Part shown: positions 20,036 to 28,718 of the stretch, piece by piece | How the letters are laid out: every line of letters starts with the position of its first letter | Position numbering within the stretch: the first letter of the stretch is position 1 | Assembly (NCBI RefSeq): GCF_007993935.1 | Contig: NZ_VITY01000012.1 | Coordinates: 62,001-126,000, forward strand | Direction of reading: 5' to 3' | From: Bradyrhizobium macuxiense | GTDB lineage: Bacteria > Pseudomonadota > Alphaproteobacteria > Rhizobiales > Xanthobacteraceae | DNA: 64,000 bases | Notes under the pieces: generated by a model | What the model saw: only the letters and a program-made list of their open reading frames with translations | Database searches by the model: none | Told to the model about the DNA's origin: nothing | Made by a program: the position numbers and the translations under genes

Positions 20036-20057
20036 AAAAAGGGGCCCCAGAGGCCCC
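20036..20057 (-). terminator. ilvB attenuator (intrinsic terminator in leader)
   Basis: On the minus strand a GGGGCC stem, TCTGG loop and GGCCCC stem are followed directly by TTTTT. It ends about 70 bases before the ilvB start and just after the leader ORF, the standard position for an attenuator. An upstream hairpin in the same leader (20060-20107) has a 10-bp stem (GCACACCGCC/GGCGGTGTGC). Confidence 0.85.
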
Positions 20058-20059
20058 AT

Positions 20060-20107
20060 GCACACCGCCCGAATTTGGATGGCCGCTAGCCATCCCCGGC
20101 GGTGTGC
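20060..20107 (-). promoter_or_regulatory. ilv leader hairpin (pause/antitermination segment)
   Basis: A 10-bp perfect outer stem (20098-20107 with 20060-20069) encloses a second 7-bp stem (GGATGGC/GCCATCC). The outer 5' arm overlaps the last codons of the leader ORF, and the stop codon lies in the inner loop, so ribosome position would affect folding. The exact antiterminator pairing is not resolved by eye. Confidence 0.7.
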
Positions 20108-20151
20108 CTGGGTACGACGGCGATAAGGAGTTTGGTAATAATGTTGCGCAC
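20086..20151 (-). CDS. ilv operon leader peptide (21 aa)
   Basis: A GTG-started ORF (GTG at 20151, TAG at 20086-20088) encodes MRNIITKLLIAVVPRHTAGDG. Seven of residues 4-13 are Ile, Leu or Val (IIxxLLIxVV), the amino acids made by the pathway downstream. The ORF begins about 32 bases after the -10 element and runs into the first leader hairpin. This is the classical design of a branched-chain attenuator. Low charging of Ile/Leu/Val tRNAs would stall the ribosome early and prevent termination. The start codon choice is inferred; no strong Shine-Dalgarno sequence is visible. Confidence 0.8.
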   Translation of the reverse strand: MRNIITKLLIAVVPRHTAGDG

Positions 20152-20182
20152 GAGACGACCCAGTCTTCCCAAAGGTTGCGCG

Positions 20183-20210
20183 AACATAGCGGCCAAAGCC
20201 TGAATGTCAA
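20183..20210 (-). promoter_or_regulatory. ilvB operon promoter
   Basis: On the minus strand a perfect -35 TTGACA (20205-20210), a 16-base spacer and a -10 TATGTT (20183-20188) form a strong housekeeping-type promoter. The predicted start near 20176 gives a leader of about 210 nt to ilvB. Confidence 0.8.
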
Positions 20211-20328
20211 GGCAAGGCAAGCACTTTCGCGATTTCCGTACTCTACCGGGGTTCCGCTCGTTCGGCGAGTGTTTTTGCGCAGGCGAACGCGCATGGCTGA
20301 CGGGCGTGCGGCACCCGGAGACCCTCCT

Positions 20329-20416
20329 GTAGCCCGGATGGAGCGAAGCGAAATCCGGGGCCAGCGTCTCCGCGGAGCTGACGTCCCCGGATTGCGCTGC
20401 GCTCCATCCGGGCTAC
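20329..20416. repeat. palindromic repeat, GTAGCCCGGAT family, copy 1
   Basis: An 88-base element bounded by GTAGCCCGGATGGAGCGAAGC and its complement GCGCTCCATCCGGGCTAC. A second copy is at 57388-57474. It lies 5 bases beyond the miaA stop and may act as a terminator or stabiliser for that transcript. Confidence 0.85.
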
Positions 20417-20420
20417 CGGA

Positions 20421-21348
20421 CTACGGAATCCGGCTCTCCAGCCATCCCTTCGCCGCCTCCGGCTCGACCCATTCGAATTCCGGAAGCTGGTGGCGAAACC
20501 AGGTGAACTGGCGCTTGGCATAATGGCGGGTGTCGGCGCGGCCGATCTCGGCGGCTTCCTCCCGGCTGATCTCCCCCTTGAGGTGCCGGATCAGCACCGG
20601 CACGCCATGGGCCTTCATCGCCGGCAGCAGCGGATCGAGCCGGCGCGTTGCCAGCGCGGCAACCTCGTCGAGCGCGCCGGCATCGAGCATCGCGCCGAAC
20701 CGGGCGTCGATGTGCGCATAGAGTTTCTCCCGGTCAGGCGCGAGAAACAGCGCGTGGAATTCGCTCCGAGGCAGCAGCGGCGGCAGGCCGTCGCGATGCC
20801 AGTCCGGCAGCGGGCGGCCAGTGGCCTCGACGACCTCGAGCGCGCGCGCGATCCGGGTGCGGTCCCGCGGCTTCAGCCGCTCGGCCGACACCGGATCGCG
20901 CTGCGCCAGTTCGGCATGCAGCGCCTCGACGCCGCGCTGCTCCAGCCTTGCACGGACAGCGTCGCGCACATCAGGGGGGATCGGCGGCACCGCCGAGAGG
21001 CCGCGCGTCAGTGCCTTGAAATAGAGGCCCGAGCCGCCGATGAAGATCGGCAACTGTCTCCGCGCACGCGCCTCGCCGAGCACCCTCGCCGCGTCAGTCA
21101 CCCAGGCGCCGGCGGAGAAATTCACGCCGGCGTCGACATGGCCGTAGAGCCGATGCGGAACCAGCGCCTCCTCGGCGGCGGTCGGCCGCGCAGTGATGAT
21201 CCGGAGGTCGCGATAGACCTGCATGGAATCGGTGTTGATCACGACCCCGCCGGTGCGCTGCGCAAGCGCGAGCGCCAGCGCCGACTTGCCGCTGGCGGTC
21301 GGCCCTGCGATAAGCACTGCCTTGTCCAACAATCCCGAATGCGCCTGC

Positions 21349-21350
<2 letters not shown>
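20421..21350 (-). CDS. miaA: tRNA dimethylallyltransferase
   Basis: Adds the isopentenyl group to A37 of tRNAs that read UNN codons. The 309-residue protein has the P-loop IAGPTASGKSALALALA, the NTDSMQVYRDLRI prenyl-acceptor segment with the catalytic Asp, the IFIGGSGLYFKAL motif, and the C-terminal RHYAKRQFTWFRHQ signature. The start used (ATG at 21350) lies 11 residues before the P-loop strand. It overlaps the divergent serB start by 2 bases. A 477-residue extension of the frame is a shadow of serB. The stop lies next to a palindromic repeat. Confidence 0.93.
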
Positions 21351-22254
<904 letters not shown>

Positions 22255-22263
22255 ACTCGCTTG

Positions 22264-22386
22264 TCGTCCCCGCGAAAGCGGGGACCCATACTCCGTGGCG
22301 AATGTGGTCACGGGGACTCGTCGTTCGACGATCGCGCAACAATGACCATCTGTGGTTATGGGTCCCTGCGTTCGCAGGGACGACGA
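22264..22386. repeat. 123-base palindromic repeat, CGTCCC...GGGACGACG family, copy 1
   Basis: Each end is a small hairpin (CCCCGCGAAAGCGGGG and CCCTGCGTTCGCAGGG), and the centre carries GGGACTCGTCGTTC and ATCGCGCAAC. The second copy at 54023-54146 shares the same layout and inner words. It lies in the gap between the convergent serB and degP. Confidence 0.85.
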
Positions 22387-22481
22387 TGAGGATGGTTCGC
22401 AATTCAAGACGTCAAGCAACACGGCGGCGGCGCCCGCTTCGCGGGGGATGATGCCAGTGAGGATGAGGCGTCAGCGTGCTG

Positions 22482-23981
22482 CTACTGCACGCCGAGCGCC
22501 ACAAACCGCAGTTCGCCGTCGCCGTTGGAGACCAGCAGCAGCACGGACTTCTTGCCGTCCTTCTTGAGCTGGTCGACGCGCTTCTTGATGTCGGCGGCGC
22601 TGGACACCGCCTCCTGCGCCACCTCGACGATGACGTCGCCGGCCGACAGCCGCTTCTCGGCGGCATCGGAGGCGTTGTCGACACCGGTGACGACGACGCC
22701 CTTCACGCTGTCCTTGATCTTGTACTTGGTGCGCAAATCCTTGCTCAGCGCCGCGAGGTCAAGGCCGAGCGCCTTCTGGGTCACCGGCTTCTCGGCGGTG
22801 TCGTCCTTGGGCTTGGCGTTGGCCTGCTGAACCTTGTCATTGTCCTCGAGCCGGCCGAGCGTAACCTTGCGGGTCTCCTCATTGCCCTTGCGGATGATGA
22901 CGACGTCGACTTCCTTGCCGACCGCGGTGTCGGCGACGATGCGCGACAGATCCTTGGGGTCCTTGACGTCCTTGCCGTCGAACTTGACGACGACGTCGCC
23001 GGGCTCGATGCCCGCCGGCTTGGCCGGGCCCTTGTCGTCGATGCCGGCAACCAGAGCGCCGCGCGCCGGCTTGATGTTGAGGCTGTCGGCGATCTCGTCG
23101 GTGACCTGCTGGATGCGCACGCCGAGCCAGCCGCGGCGCAGCTCGCCGAACTTCTGCAACTGGTCGACGACGCCGGCGACCGTCTTCGACGGCACGGCGA
23201 AACCGAGGCCGATCGAGCCGCCGGTCGGGGAGATGATCAGCGTGTTGACGCCGATCACCTCGCCATCGAGGTTGAACAGCGGACCGCCGGAATTGCCGCG
23301 GTTGATGGCGGCGTCGGTCTGGATGTAGCTGTCATACGGGCCCTGGCTGATGTCGCGGTTCTTGGCCGAGACGATGCCCGCGGTCACCGTGCCGCCGAGG
23401 CTGAACGGATTGCCGATCGCGACCACCCAGTCGCCGAGGCGGATCTTGTCGCTGTCGCCGAACTTGACCGCGGTGAGCGGCTTCGGCGGCTTGAACTTCA
23501 ACACCGCGAGGTCGGTCTTCTTGTCGACGCCGACCACCTCGGCCTTGATCTTGGTGCCGTCGTTGAGGATGACGTTGATCTCGTCGGCGTCGGCGATGAC
23601 GTGGTTGTTGGTGACGACGATACCCGCGGTGTCGACGATGAAGCCCGAGCCGAGCGAGTTGGTCTTGCGCGGCTGGAACTCGCCGCCCTTCTCACCACCC
23701 TTGCCGCCCGGCCCGCGGCGGTTCTTGAAGAAGTCGTCGAAGAATTCCTCGAACGGCGAACCCGGCGGCAGCTGCGGCATGGCGCCGCCCTTGTTGGCCT
23801 CGATCGTCTGCGAGGTCGAGATGTTGACGACGGCGTCGATCACCTTCTCGGCGATGTCGGCGATGCCCTCGGGGCCGCGCGCGAACGCCGGCACGGAGCT
23901 CAGCATGCTCGCAGCACCGATCGAGATCGCAGCTCCCATCATGCGGAGGCGACGGCTCAGGGCTGGTCTGGCAGCGATCAT
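22482..23981 (-). CDS. degP: Do-family periplasmic serine endoprotease (DegP/HtrA)
   Basis: Envelope quality-control protease of 499 residues. A signal peptide (MMGAAISIGAASMLSSVPAFA) is followed by the trypsin-like domain with His in VVTNNHVIADADE, Asp in KKTDLAVLKF and Ser in AAINRGNSGGPLF. Two PDZ domains (RRGWLGVRIQQV... and the C-terminal DSVKGVVVTGVDNAS...) complete the protein. The start at 23981 (MIAARPALS) has GGAG about 10 bases upstream. It is downstream of hflK-hflC-DUF2065 in the same direction, a common alphaproteobacterial order of membrane/periplasm proteolysis genes, but a 290-base gap with a repeat suggests its own promoter. Confidence 0.93.
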   Translation of the reverse strand: MIAARPALSRRLRMMGAAISIGAASMLSSVPAFARGPEGIADIAEKVIDAVVNISTSQTIEANKGGAMPQLPPGSPFEEFFDDFFKNRRGPGGKGGEKGGEFQPRKTNSLGSGFIVDTAGIVVTNNHVIADADEINVILNDGTKIKAEVVGVDKKTDLAVLKFKPPKPLTAVKFGDSDKIRLGDWVVAIGNPFSLGGTVTAGIVSAKNRDISQGPYDSYIQTDAAINRGNSGGPLFNLDGEVIGVNTLIISPTGGSIGLGFAVPSKTVAGVVDQLQKFGELRRGWLGVRIQQVTDEIADSLNIKPARGALVAGIDDKGPAKPAGIEPGDVVVKFDGKDVKDPKDLSRIVADTAVGKEVDVVIIRKGNEETRKVTLGRLEDNDKVQQANAKPKDDTAEKPVTQKALGLDLAALSKDLRTKYKIKDSVKGVVVTGVDNASDAAEKRLSAGDVIVEVAQEAVSSAADIKKRVDQLKKDGKKSVLLLVSNGDGELRFVALGVQ

Positions 23982-24158
23982 GTCGGAGTTTCTCCAGGCA
24001 AACGGGTTCAAATTAGCTTGGTCGCAGTGTGCGCCCGAGGTCGCAGGTAGCGTCCGTGGTGGCAGAGTGCGCCCGAACGGGCATTTGGCGCAAGCATCTC
24101 ACCCGGGCATTTCGGCGAAAAACCGGCTGGCGAAGGCTCACGATTGTGTTCAGTCTTG

Positions 24159-24263
24159 TTTGTCATTCCGGGATGGTCCGAAGGACCAGACCCGGAATCT
24201 CGAGGTTCCCCGGTGCGCAATTGCGCACCTGAGGTTCATGCTTCGCATGCCCCGGAACGACAA
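24159..24263. repeat. palindromic repeat, TTGTCATTCCGGG family
   Basis: A 105-base element with ends TTGTCATTCCGGG and CCCCGGAACGACAA and internal short palindromes (GGTGCGCAATTGCGCACC, ATGCTTCGCAT). It lies between the DUF2065 gene and degP. It probably separates their transcripts. Confidence 0.75.
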
Positions 24264-24269
24264 TCTAGC

Positions 24270-24470
24270 TCAGCGGCGCACCGCCCAGATCAGGACAAGC
24301 CCCGCGACCGCCGAACCGATGCCGACGATGCGCAGGATGTTGTCGGGCGTCGCCAGCGCGCTCTTCATTGCCCGGCGCATCCAGGCGGGGCTCGCCGCGA
24401 ACAGGATGCCCTCGAGCACGAACAGGATTCCCAGACCGATGAGGAAGTCGCCGAACGCTATTGACCTCAT
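24270..24470 (-). CDS. DUF2065 small membrane protein
   Basis: A 66-residue protein with two transmembrane helices (FGDFLIGLGILFVLEGILFAA and ILRIVGIGSAVAGLVLIWAV) joined by SPAWMRRAMK, the DUF2065 pattern. The ATG at 24470 has GGGAGG about 10 bases upstream, so the longer frame from 24509 is not used. Its place between hflC and degP is conserved in many alphaproteobacteria; a YjeT-like role with HflKC is inferred from context. Confidence 0.8.
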   Translation of the reverse strand: MRSIAFGDFLIGLGILFVLEGILFAASPAWMRRAMKSALATPDNILRIVGIGSAVAGLVLIWAVRR

Positions 24471-24548
24471 CGGATGGCAACCTCCCGCTCGATGATTGTT
24501 GTTCTTCAAGTGACGGCGGCGCGTTGTCCGCGCCGCCGTGTCGTGAAT

Positions 24549-25448
24549 TTACTGTTTCGGCGCAGCCGCCGCCTCAGGCGGCTTGCCGCTTGCACTGCCG
24601 AAGTATTTGAAGAATTCCGAGTCCGGCCGCAACAGGAAACGCGTGTCGCTGGACTTGAGGCCGTTCTCATAGGCCGTCATCGAGCGGTAGAACGCGAAGA
24701 AATCCTTGTCCTTGCCATAGGCTTCGGCGAACAGGCGGTTACGCTCGGCGTCGCCCGCACCGCGGGTCTGATCCGCGGCGGAGTTCGCCTCGGCGACGAT
24801 CACGGTTGCTTCGCGATCGGCCTTGGAGCGGATCTCCAGCGCCTTCTGGTCGCCCTGCGCACGGAACTCGGCCGCCTCGCGCTCGCGTTCGGTCTTCATC
24901 CGGTTGTAGACCGCCTGGCTGTTCTGCTCCGGCAGGTCGGCGCGGCGGATCCTGACGTCGACGACCTCGATGCCGTAGCCGTCGGCCTCCTTGTCGAGCT
25001 GCTCGCGAATCCGCGACATCAGCTTCTCGCGATCGTCACGCACCACCGTGATGAAGTTGACCTCGCCGAGCACGCGGCGCAATGCCGCGTTGAGCAGCGT
25101 GGTCAGTTGCAAGTTGGCCGCCTGGATCGAGCCGACGCTGGTGTAGTAGCGCAGCGCATTCTTGATGCGATAACGCGCGAAGGCGTCGACCACGAGCCGC
25201 TTCTGGTCGGAAGCGATCACTTCCTGCGACGGGTTCTCCAGATCGAGGATGCGCTTGTCGACATTGATCACTGAATTCCACGGCGCCTTGAAGTGCAGAC
25301 CGGGCTCGGTGACGATGTCGACCGGCTCGCCGAACCGCAGGACGATGGTCTGCTCGGTCTGCTGCACGGTGAACACCGAGCTGTAGCCGACGGCAAGAAC
25401 GATGAAGAGAACGATCAGGGACAGAATGCCGGTGACAGGGGACCTCAT
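24549..25448 (-). CDS. hflC: HflC, SPFH-domain modulator of FtsH protease
   Basis: A 299-residue protein with one N-terminal transmembrane helix (ILSLIVLFIVLAVGYSSVFTV), the SPFH/band-7 domain (QQTEQTIVLRFGEPV... IDAADLPEQN-type core) and a long charged coiled coil (KTEREREAAEFRAQGDQKALEIRSKADREATVIVAEANSAA). With HflK it forms the periplasmic cage that restricts FtsH access. The start ATG overlaps the hflK stop by 4 bases. The C-terminal tail is Pro/Ala rich. Confidence 0.93.
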   Translation of the reverse strand: MRSPVTGILSLIVLFIVLAVGYSSVFTVQQTEQTIVLRFGEPVDIVTEPGLHFKAPWNSVINVDKRILDLENPSQEVIASDQKRLVVDAFARYRIKNALRYYTSVGSIQAANLQLTTLLNAALRRVLGEVNFITVVRDDREKLMSRIREQLDKEADGYGIEVVDVRIRRADLPEQNSQAVYNRMKTEREREAAEFRAQGDQKALEIRSKADREATVIVAEANSAADQTRGAGDAERNRLFAEAYGKDKDFFAFYRSMTAYENGLKSSDTRFLLRPDSEFFKYFGSASGKPPEAAAAPKQ

Positions 25449-26587
25449 CGGGTGGCTCCCTGCTGCTGGCCGGTGGTGGCCGGCGCTGCCGTCGGCGGGC
25501 GCCGCGGCGTCAGTTCGCCGAGCGGAAGGTAGGGCACGATGTTCTGGCCCTGGCCGTCGAAAACGAGCTTCTCGGAGCCGCCGAGCACGCGTTCCATGGT
25601 CTCCAGATAGATGCGCTCGCGCGTCACGTCGGGTGCCTTCTTGTACTCTTCATAAACCTTGAGGAAGCGCGCGCTCTGGCCCTTGGCCTCGGCGACCGCC
25701 TGCTCCTTGTAGCCCTCGGCGGCCTGCTGGATCTGCGCGGCACGCCCGCGTGCTCCCGGCACGATGCTGTTGGCGTAGGTCTGCGCCTCGTTCTGCTTGC
25801 GCTCGAGGTCGGCGCGCGCCGCCTGCACGTCGCGGAACGCGTCGATCACCTGCGCCGGCGGATCGACCTTCTGCATCTGCACCTGGGTGATCTGGATGCC
25901 CGCATTGTAGGTGTCGAGCGTCCTCTGCATCAGCTCCTGCACGTTCTGCTCGGTGACGTTGCGCGCCCCGGTCAGGATCGGCTGGATCTGCGAGCGGCCG
26001 ATCACCTCGCGCATCGCGCTTTCGGCGACCGCCTTCACGGTGCCCTCGGGATTCTGGATGTTGAACAGATAGGCGCCGGCCCCGCCCGGCTTGATGCGCC
26101 ACAACACGGTGAAGTCGACGTCGACGATGTTTTCGTCGCCGGTCAGCATCAGGCTCTCTTCCGGCACGTCGCGCATCGAGCGGCCGCGCCGCGCGGGATC
26201 GTCGATCAGGGTCATGCCGATCGAGATCGTGTTCACGCGCAGCGCCTTCGGCAGCAGCACCGTCTCGATCGGATATGGCAGGTGATAGCGCAGGCCAGGC
26301 TGCGCGTCGCGGTCATACTTGCCGAAGCGCAGAACGACGCCGAGCTCTTCGGACTGGACGCGGAAGATTCCGGTCGCGAACCAGATCGCGAGCGCGGCGA
26401 CCAGCACCAGCGCGATGCCCATGCCGCTGAAATGCCCGCCGGGCAGCCACTGCTGCAGCCGGTCCTGGCCGCGCCGCAGCAGATCCTCAAGATCCGGCGG
26501 CCTTGGCCCGGCCGACTGCGGACCGGTGCCCCATGGTCCTTTCGGACCCGAGCCCCATGGCCCCCCGCCTTGATTTTTCCACGGCAT
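25445..26587 (-). CDS. hflK: HflK, SPFH-domain modulator of FtsH protease
   Basis: A 380-residue partner of HflC. The start at 26587 gives the typical Gly/Pro-rich N-terminus (MPWKNQGGGPWGSGPKGPWG). A transmembrane helix (GMGIALVLVAALAIWFATGIF) and the SPFH domain (VQSEELGVVLRFGKYDR...) follow. An alanine-rich coiled coil and a proline-rich tail end the protein. It leads the hflK-hflC pair (4-base overlap). About 145 bases separate it from folA upstream and would hold its promoter. Confidence 0.93.
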   Translation of the reverse strand: MPWKNQGGGPWGSGPKGPWGTGPQSAGPRPPDLEDLLRRGQDRLQQWLPGGHFSGMGIALVLVAALAIWFATGIFRVQSEELGVVLRFGKYDRDAQPGLRYHLPYPIETVLLPKALRVNTISIGMTLIDDPARRGRSMRDVPEESLMLTGDENIVDVDFTVLWRIKPGGAGAYLFNIQNPEGTVKAVAESAMREVIGRSQIQPILTGARNVTEQNVQELMQRTLDTYNAGIQITQVQMQKVDPPAQVIDAFRDVQAARADLERKQNEAQTYANSIVPGARGRAAQIQQAAEGYKEQAVAEAKGQSARFLKVYEEYKKAPDVTRERIYLETMERVLGGSEKLVFDGQGQNIVPYLPLGELTPRRPPTAAPATTGQQQGATR

Positions 26588-26731
26588 CAAACATCTCCTC
26601 GGCAAGTCCGGACGGGACGCCCGGGCTCGAATGTCCGGCCCGGTTATAGGGGACCGCTTGGGCCCTTACAACGCAAGCTTCCTGAGCGGACGAGCTATGC
26701 GCCGGGCCATAATTGTCAATGCAAACATTGG

Positions 26732-27244
26732 TTAACGTTGGCCGCGCCGACGATATGTCACATAGGAGAAGTCGACGTTGTCGTCCGGACCTGCCGGATT
26801 TCGCACGCGCGCGACCTCCTCCCACTCCTTCGCATCGATGTTTTCGAACCGCGTATCGCCGTCCGGCCGGGCGTGGACCTCGGTGATCTCCAAGCGATCG
26901 GCGATGCCCATCCACTGCGCGTAGATCTCGGCACCACCGATGATTGCAATTTCAGTGGCGAAACGCCGCAGCGCGTCACCAAGCGCAATTGCGCGGGCGT
27001 TTTCGAGCGACGTCGTGACGATAGCGCCGCGCGCACGGTAGTTCGCATCGCGCGTCACCACGATGTTGGTGCGCCCCGGCAGCGGCCGGCGCAGGGACTC
27101 GAACGTCTTGCGCCCCATCACGATGGGCTTGTTCAGCGTCATCGCCTTGAGGCGCTGCTGATCGGATTTCAGCCGCCACGGAATTGCGTTGCCGCTCCCG
27201 ATCACGCCGTTCTCGGCGACCGCAACGAGGAGCACGATCTCCAT
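26732..27244 (-). CDS. folA: dihydrofolate reductase
   Basis: Reduces dihydrofolate with NADPH, regenerating the cofactor used by thymidylate synthase. The 170-residue protein has the active-site segment VAVAENGVIGSGNAIPWRLKSDQQ (Trp and acidic residue present), the NADPH-binding VMGRKTFESLRRPLPGRTNIVVTR and IIGGAEIYAQ. It begins at 27244 within the stop of the GNAT gene (TGATG, 1-base overlap), so thyA-GNAT-folA is a translationally coupled operon. No feature suggests drug resistance. Confidence 0.95.
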   Translation of the reverse strand: MEIVLLVAVAENGVIGSGNAIPWRLKSDQQRLKAMTLNKPIVMGRKTFESLRRPLPGRTNIVVTRDANYRARGAIVTTSLENARAIALGDALRRFATEIAIIGGAEIYAQWMGIADRLEITEVHARPDGDTRFENIDAKEWEEVARVRNPAGPDDNVDFSYVTYRRRGQR

Positions 27245-27729
27245 CAGCGCGTTCCTTCCGCGAGTGCCGACAGCGCCGCGCCGGAGACGCGGCAAATCGT
27301 CCATTCGTCCATCATCTCGCCGCCGAGCGACTTGTAGAATGCGATCGACGGCGCGTTCCAGTCGAGCACCGCCCATTGCAGGCGCGACCAGCCATTGTCG
27401 AGGCAGTGCTTCGCCAGATGCACCAGCAGCGCCTTGCCGATCCCCTTGCCGCGCAGCGCCGGGCGCACGAAGAGGTCTTCGAGGTAGATGCCGTGACGGC
27501 CGGCGAAGGTCGAGAAGTTGACGAACCAGACCGCGAAGCCGGCCGGCTCGCCGTTCCATTCGGCGATGTCGCAAAACAACCGCGGGCTTTCGCCGAACAG
27601 CGCTTCGGCGATATCGGCCTCGCTGGCATGGACCTCGTGCAACAGCTTTTCGTAGTCGGCGAGCTCGCGGACCAGCGAGAACACCAGTCCGGCCTCATCG
27701 GGCCGCGCGCGGCGGATGGTCAGCGACAT
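27244..27729 (-). CDS. GNAT-family N-acetyltransferase
   Basis: The 161-residue protein has the GNAT fold. The acetyl-CoA pyrophosphate loop is in VRPALRGKGIGKALLVHLAKHC, and a late strand plus helix (LQWAVLDWNAPSIAFYKSLGG) matches the diamine/spermidine acetyltransferase-like subfamily. The substrate is unknown, with small polyamines or amino acids being possible. It is sandwiched between thyA and folA, overlapping each by 1 base (TGATG). The link to folate metabolism is positional only. Confidence 0.85.
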   Translation of the reverse strand: MSLTIRRARPDEAGLVFSLVRELADYEKLLHEVHASEADIAEALFGESPRLFCDIAEWNGEPAGFAVWFVNFSTFAGRHGIYLEDLFVRPALRGKGIGKALLVHLAKHCLDNGWSRLQWAVLDWNAPSIAFYKSLGGEMMDEWTICRVSGAALSALAEGTR

Positions 27730-28523
27730 CAGACCGCGACTTCGGCCTTGATATGCGGATGCGGGTCGTAGCCTTCGAGTTTGAAATCCTCGTAGCGGAA
27801 CGCGAAGATGTCCTTCACGTCGGGATTGATCGCCATCGTCGGCAACGGCCGCGTCGGCCGCGTCAGTTGCAGCCGCGCCTGCTCGAGATGGTTCGAATAG
27901 AGATGCGCATCGCCGAGCGAGTGCACGAAATCGCCGGGCTTCAGGCCGGTGACCTGCGCGACCATCATGGTCAAGAGCGCGTAGGAGGCGATGTTGAAGG
28001 GCACGCCGAGGAAGACATCGCCGGAGCGCTGATAGAGCTGGCAGGACAATTTGCCGTTCGCGACATAGAACTGGAATAGGCAGTGGCACGGCGGCAGCGC
28101 CATCTTGTCGACCTCGGCCGGATTCCAGGCGCTGACGATCAGCCGCCGCGAGTCCGGATTGCGCTTGATCATCTCGATCACGTTCGAAATCTGGTCGATG
28201 CTACGGCCATCGGGCGCGGGCCAGGAGCGCCACTGCGAGCCGTAGACCGGGCCAAGATCGCCATTGGCATCGGCCCATTCGTCCCAGATCGTGACGCCGT
28301 TGTCGTTGAGATATTTGATGTTGGTGTCGCCGGCGAGGAACCAGAGCAGCTCGTGCACGATCGCCTTCAGCGGCAGCCGCTTGGTGGTCAGCATCGGGAA
28401 GCCGGCCGAGAGGTTGAAGCGCATCTGGTGGCCGAAGATCGAAAGCGTGCCGGTGCCGGTGCGGTCGTGCTTTTCGGCGCCGTCGGCGAGGATGCGTTCG
28501 AGCAGGTCGTGATACTGGTTCAT
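27729..28523 (-). CDS. thyA: thymidylate synthase (ThyA type)
   Basis: Makes dTMP from dUMP using methylene-tetrahydrofolate, producing dihydrofolate for FolA. The 264-residue length equals that of the E. coli enzyme. The catalytic Cys is in LPPCHCLFQFYV, preceded by RRLIVSAWNPAEVDKM. The dUMP-binding segment QRSGDVFLGVPFNIASYALL and the C-terminal EGYDPHPHIKAEVAV are intact. It is the first gene of the thyA-GNAT-folA operon. Confidence 0.97.
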   Translation of the reverse strand: MNQYHDLLERILADGAEKHDRTGTGTLSIFGHQMRFNLSAGFPMLTTKRLPLKAIVHELLWFLAGDTNIKYLNDNGVTIWDEWADANGDLGPVYGSQWRSWPAPDGRSIDQISNVIEMIKRNPDSRRLIVSAWNPAEVDKMALPPCHCLFQFYVANGKLSCQLYQRSGDVFLGVPFNIASYALLTMMVAQVTGLKPGDFVHSLGDAHLYSNHLEQARLQLTRPTRPLPTMAINPDVKDIFAFRYEDFKLEGYDPHPHIKAEVAV

Positions 28524-28657
28524 GACTGGTTCTTGGCGGTCTTTTCGGAGCTTCGAGAGAACGGCGAATGTAGCGGCCAGGACCGCCGGTCAACACGCCG
28601 ATTCGGCTGAACGCACCGATTATACCCTGAAAAATGAACACTCCCCCGGCAAACGAC

Positions 28658-28683
28658 AAGGGCGGAACTCGCGTTCCGCCCTT
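28658..28683 (-). terminator. stem-loop after the tctC gene
   Basis: An 11-bp perfect stem (AAGGGCGGAAC/GTTCCGCCCTT) with a 4-base loop lies 36 bases beyond the tctC stop. The T-run on the minus strand is short, so termination efficiency is uncertain. It separates tctC from thyA. Confidence 0.7.
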
Positions 28684-28718
28684 TGCAGCCCTTGCTCTAT
28701 CCGCTTGATCGCGCTGGA

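Noticed and set aside
18270..20126. 618-residue plus-strand frame opposite ilvB
   Set aside because: It is antisense to a fully recognisable acetolactate synthase and has no family pattern.
20016..20294. 92-residue minus-strand frame over the ilv leader
   Set aside because: It spans the promoter, leader hairpins and attenuator. The 21-codon Ile/Leu/Val-rich ORF in another frame explains the region better.
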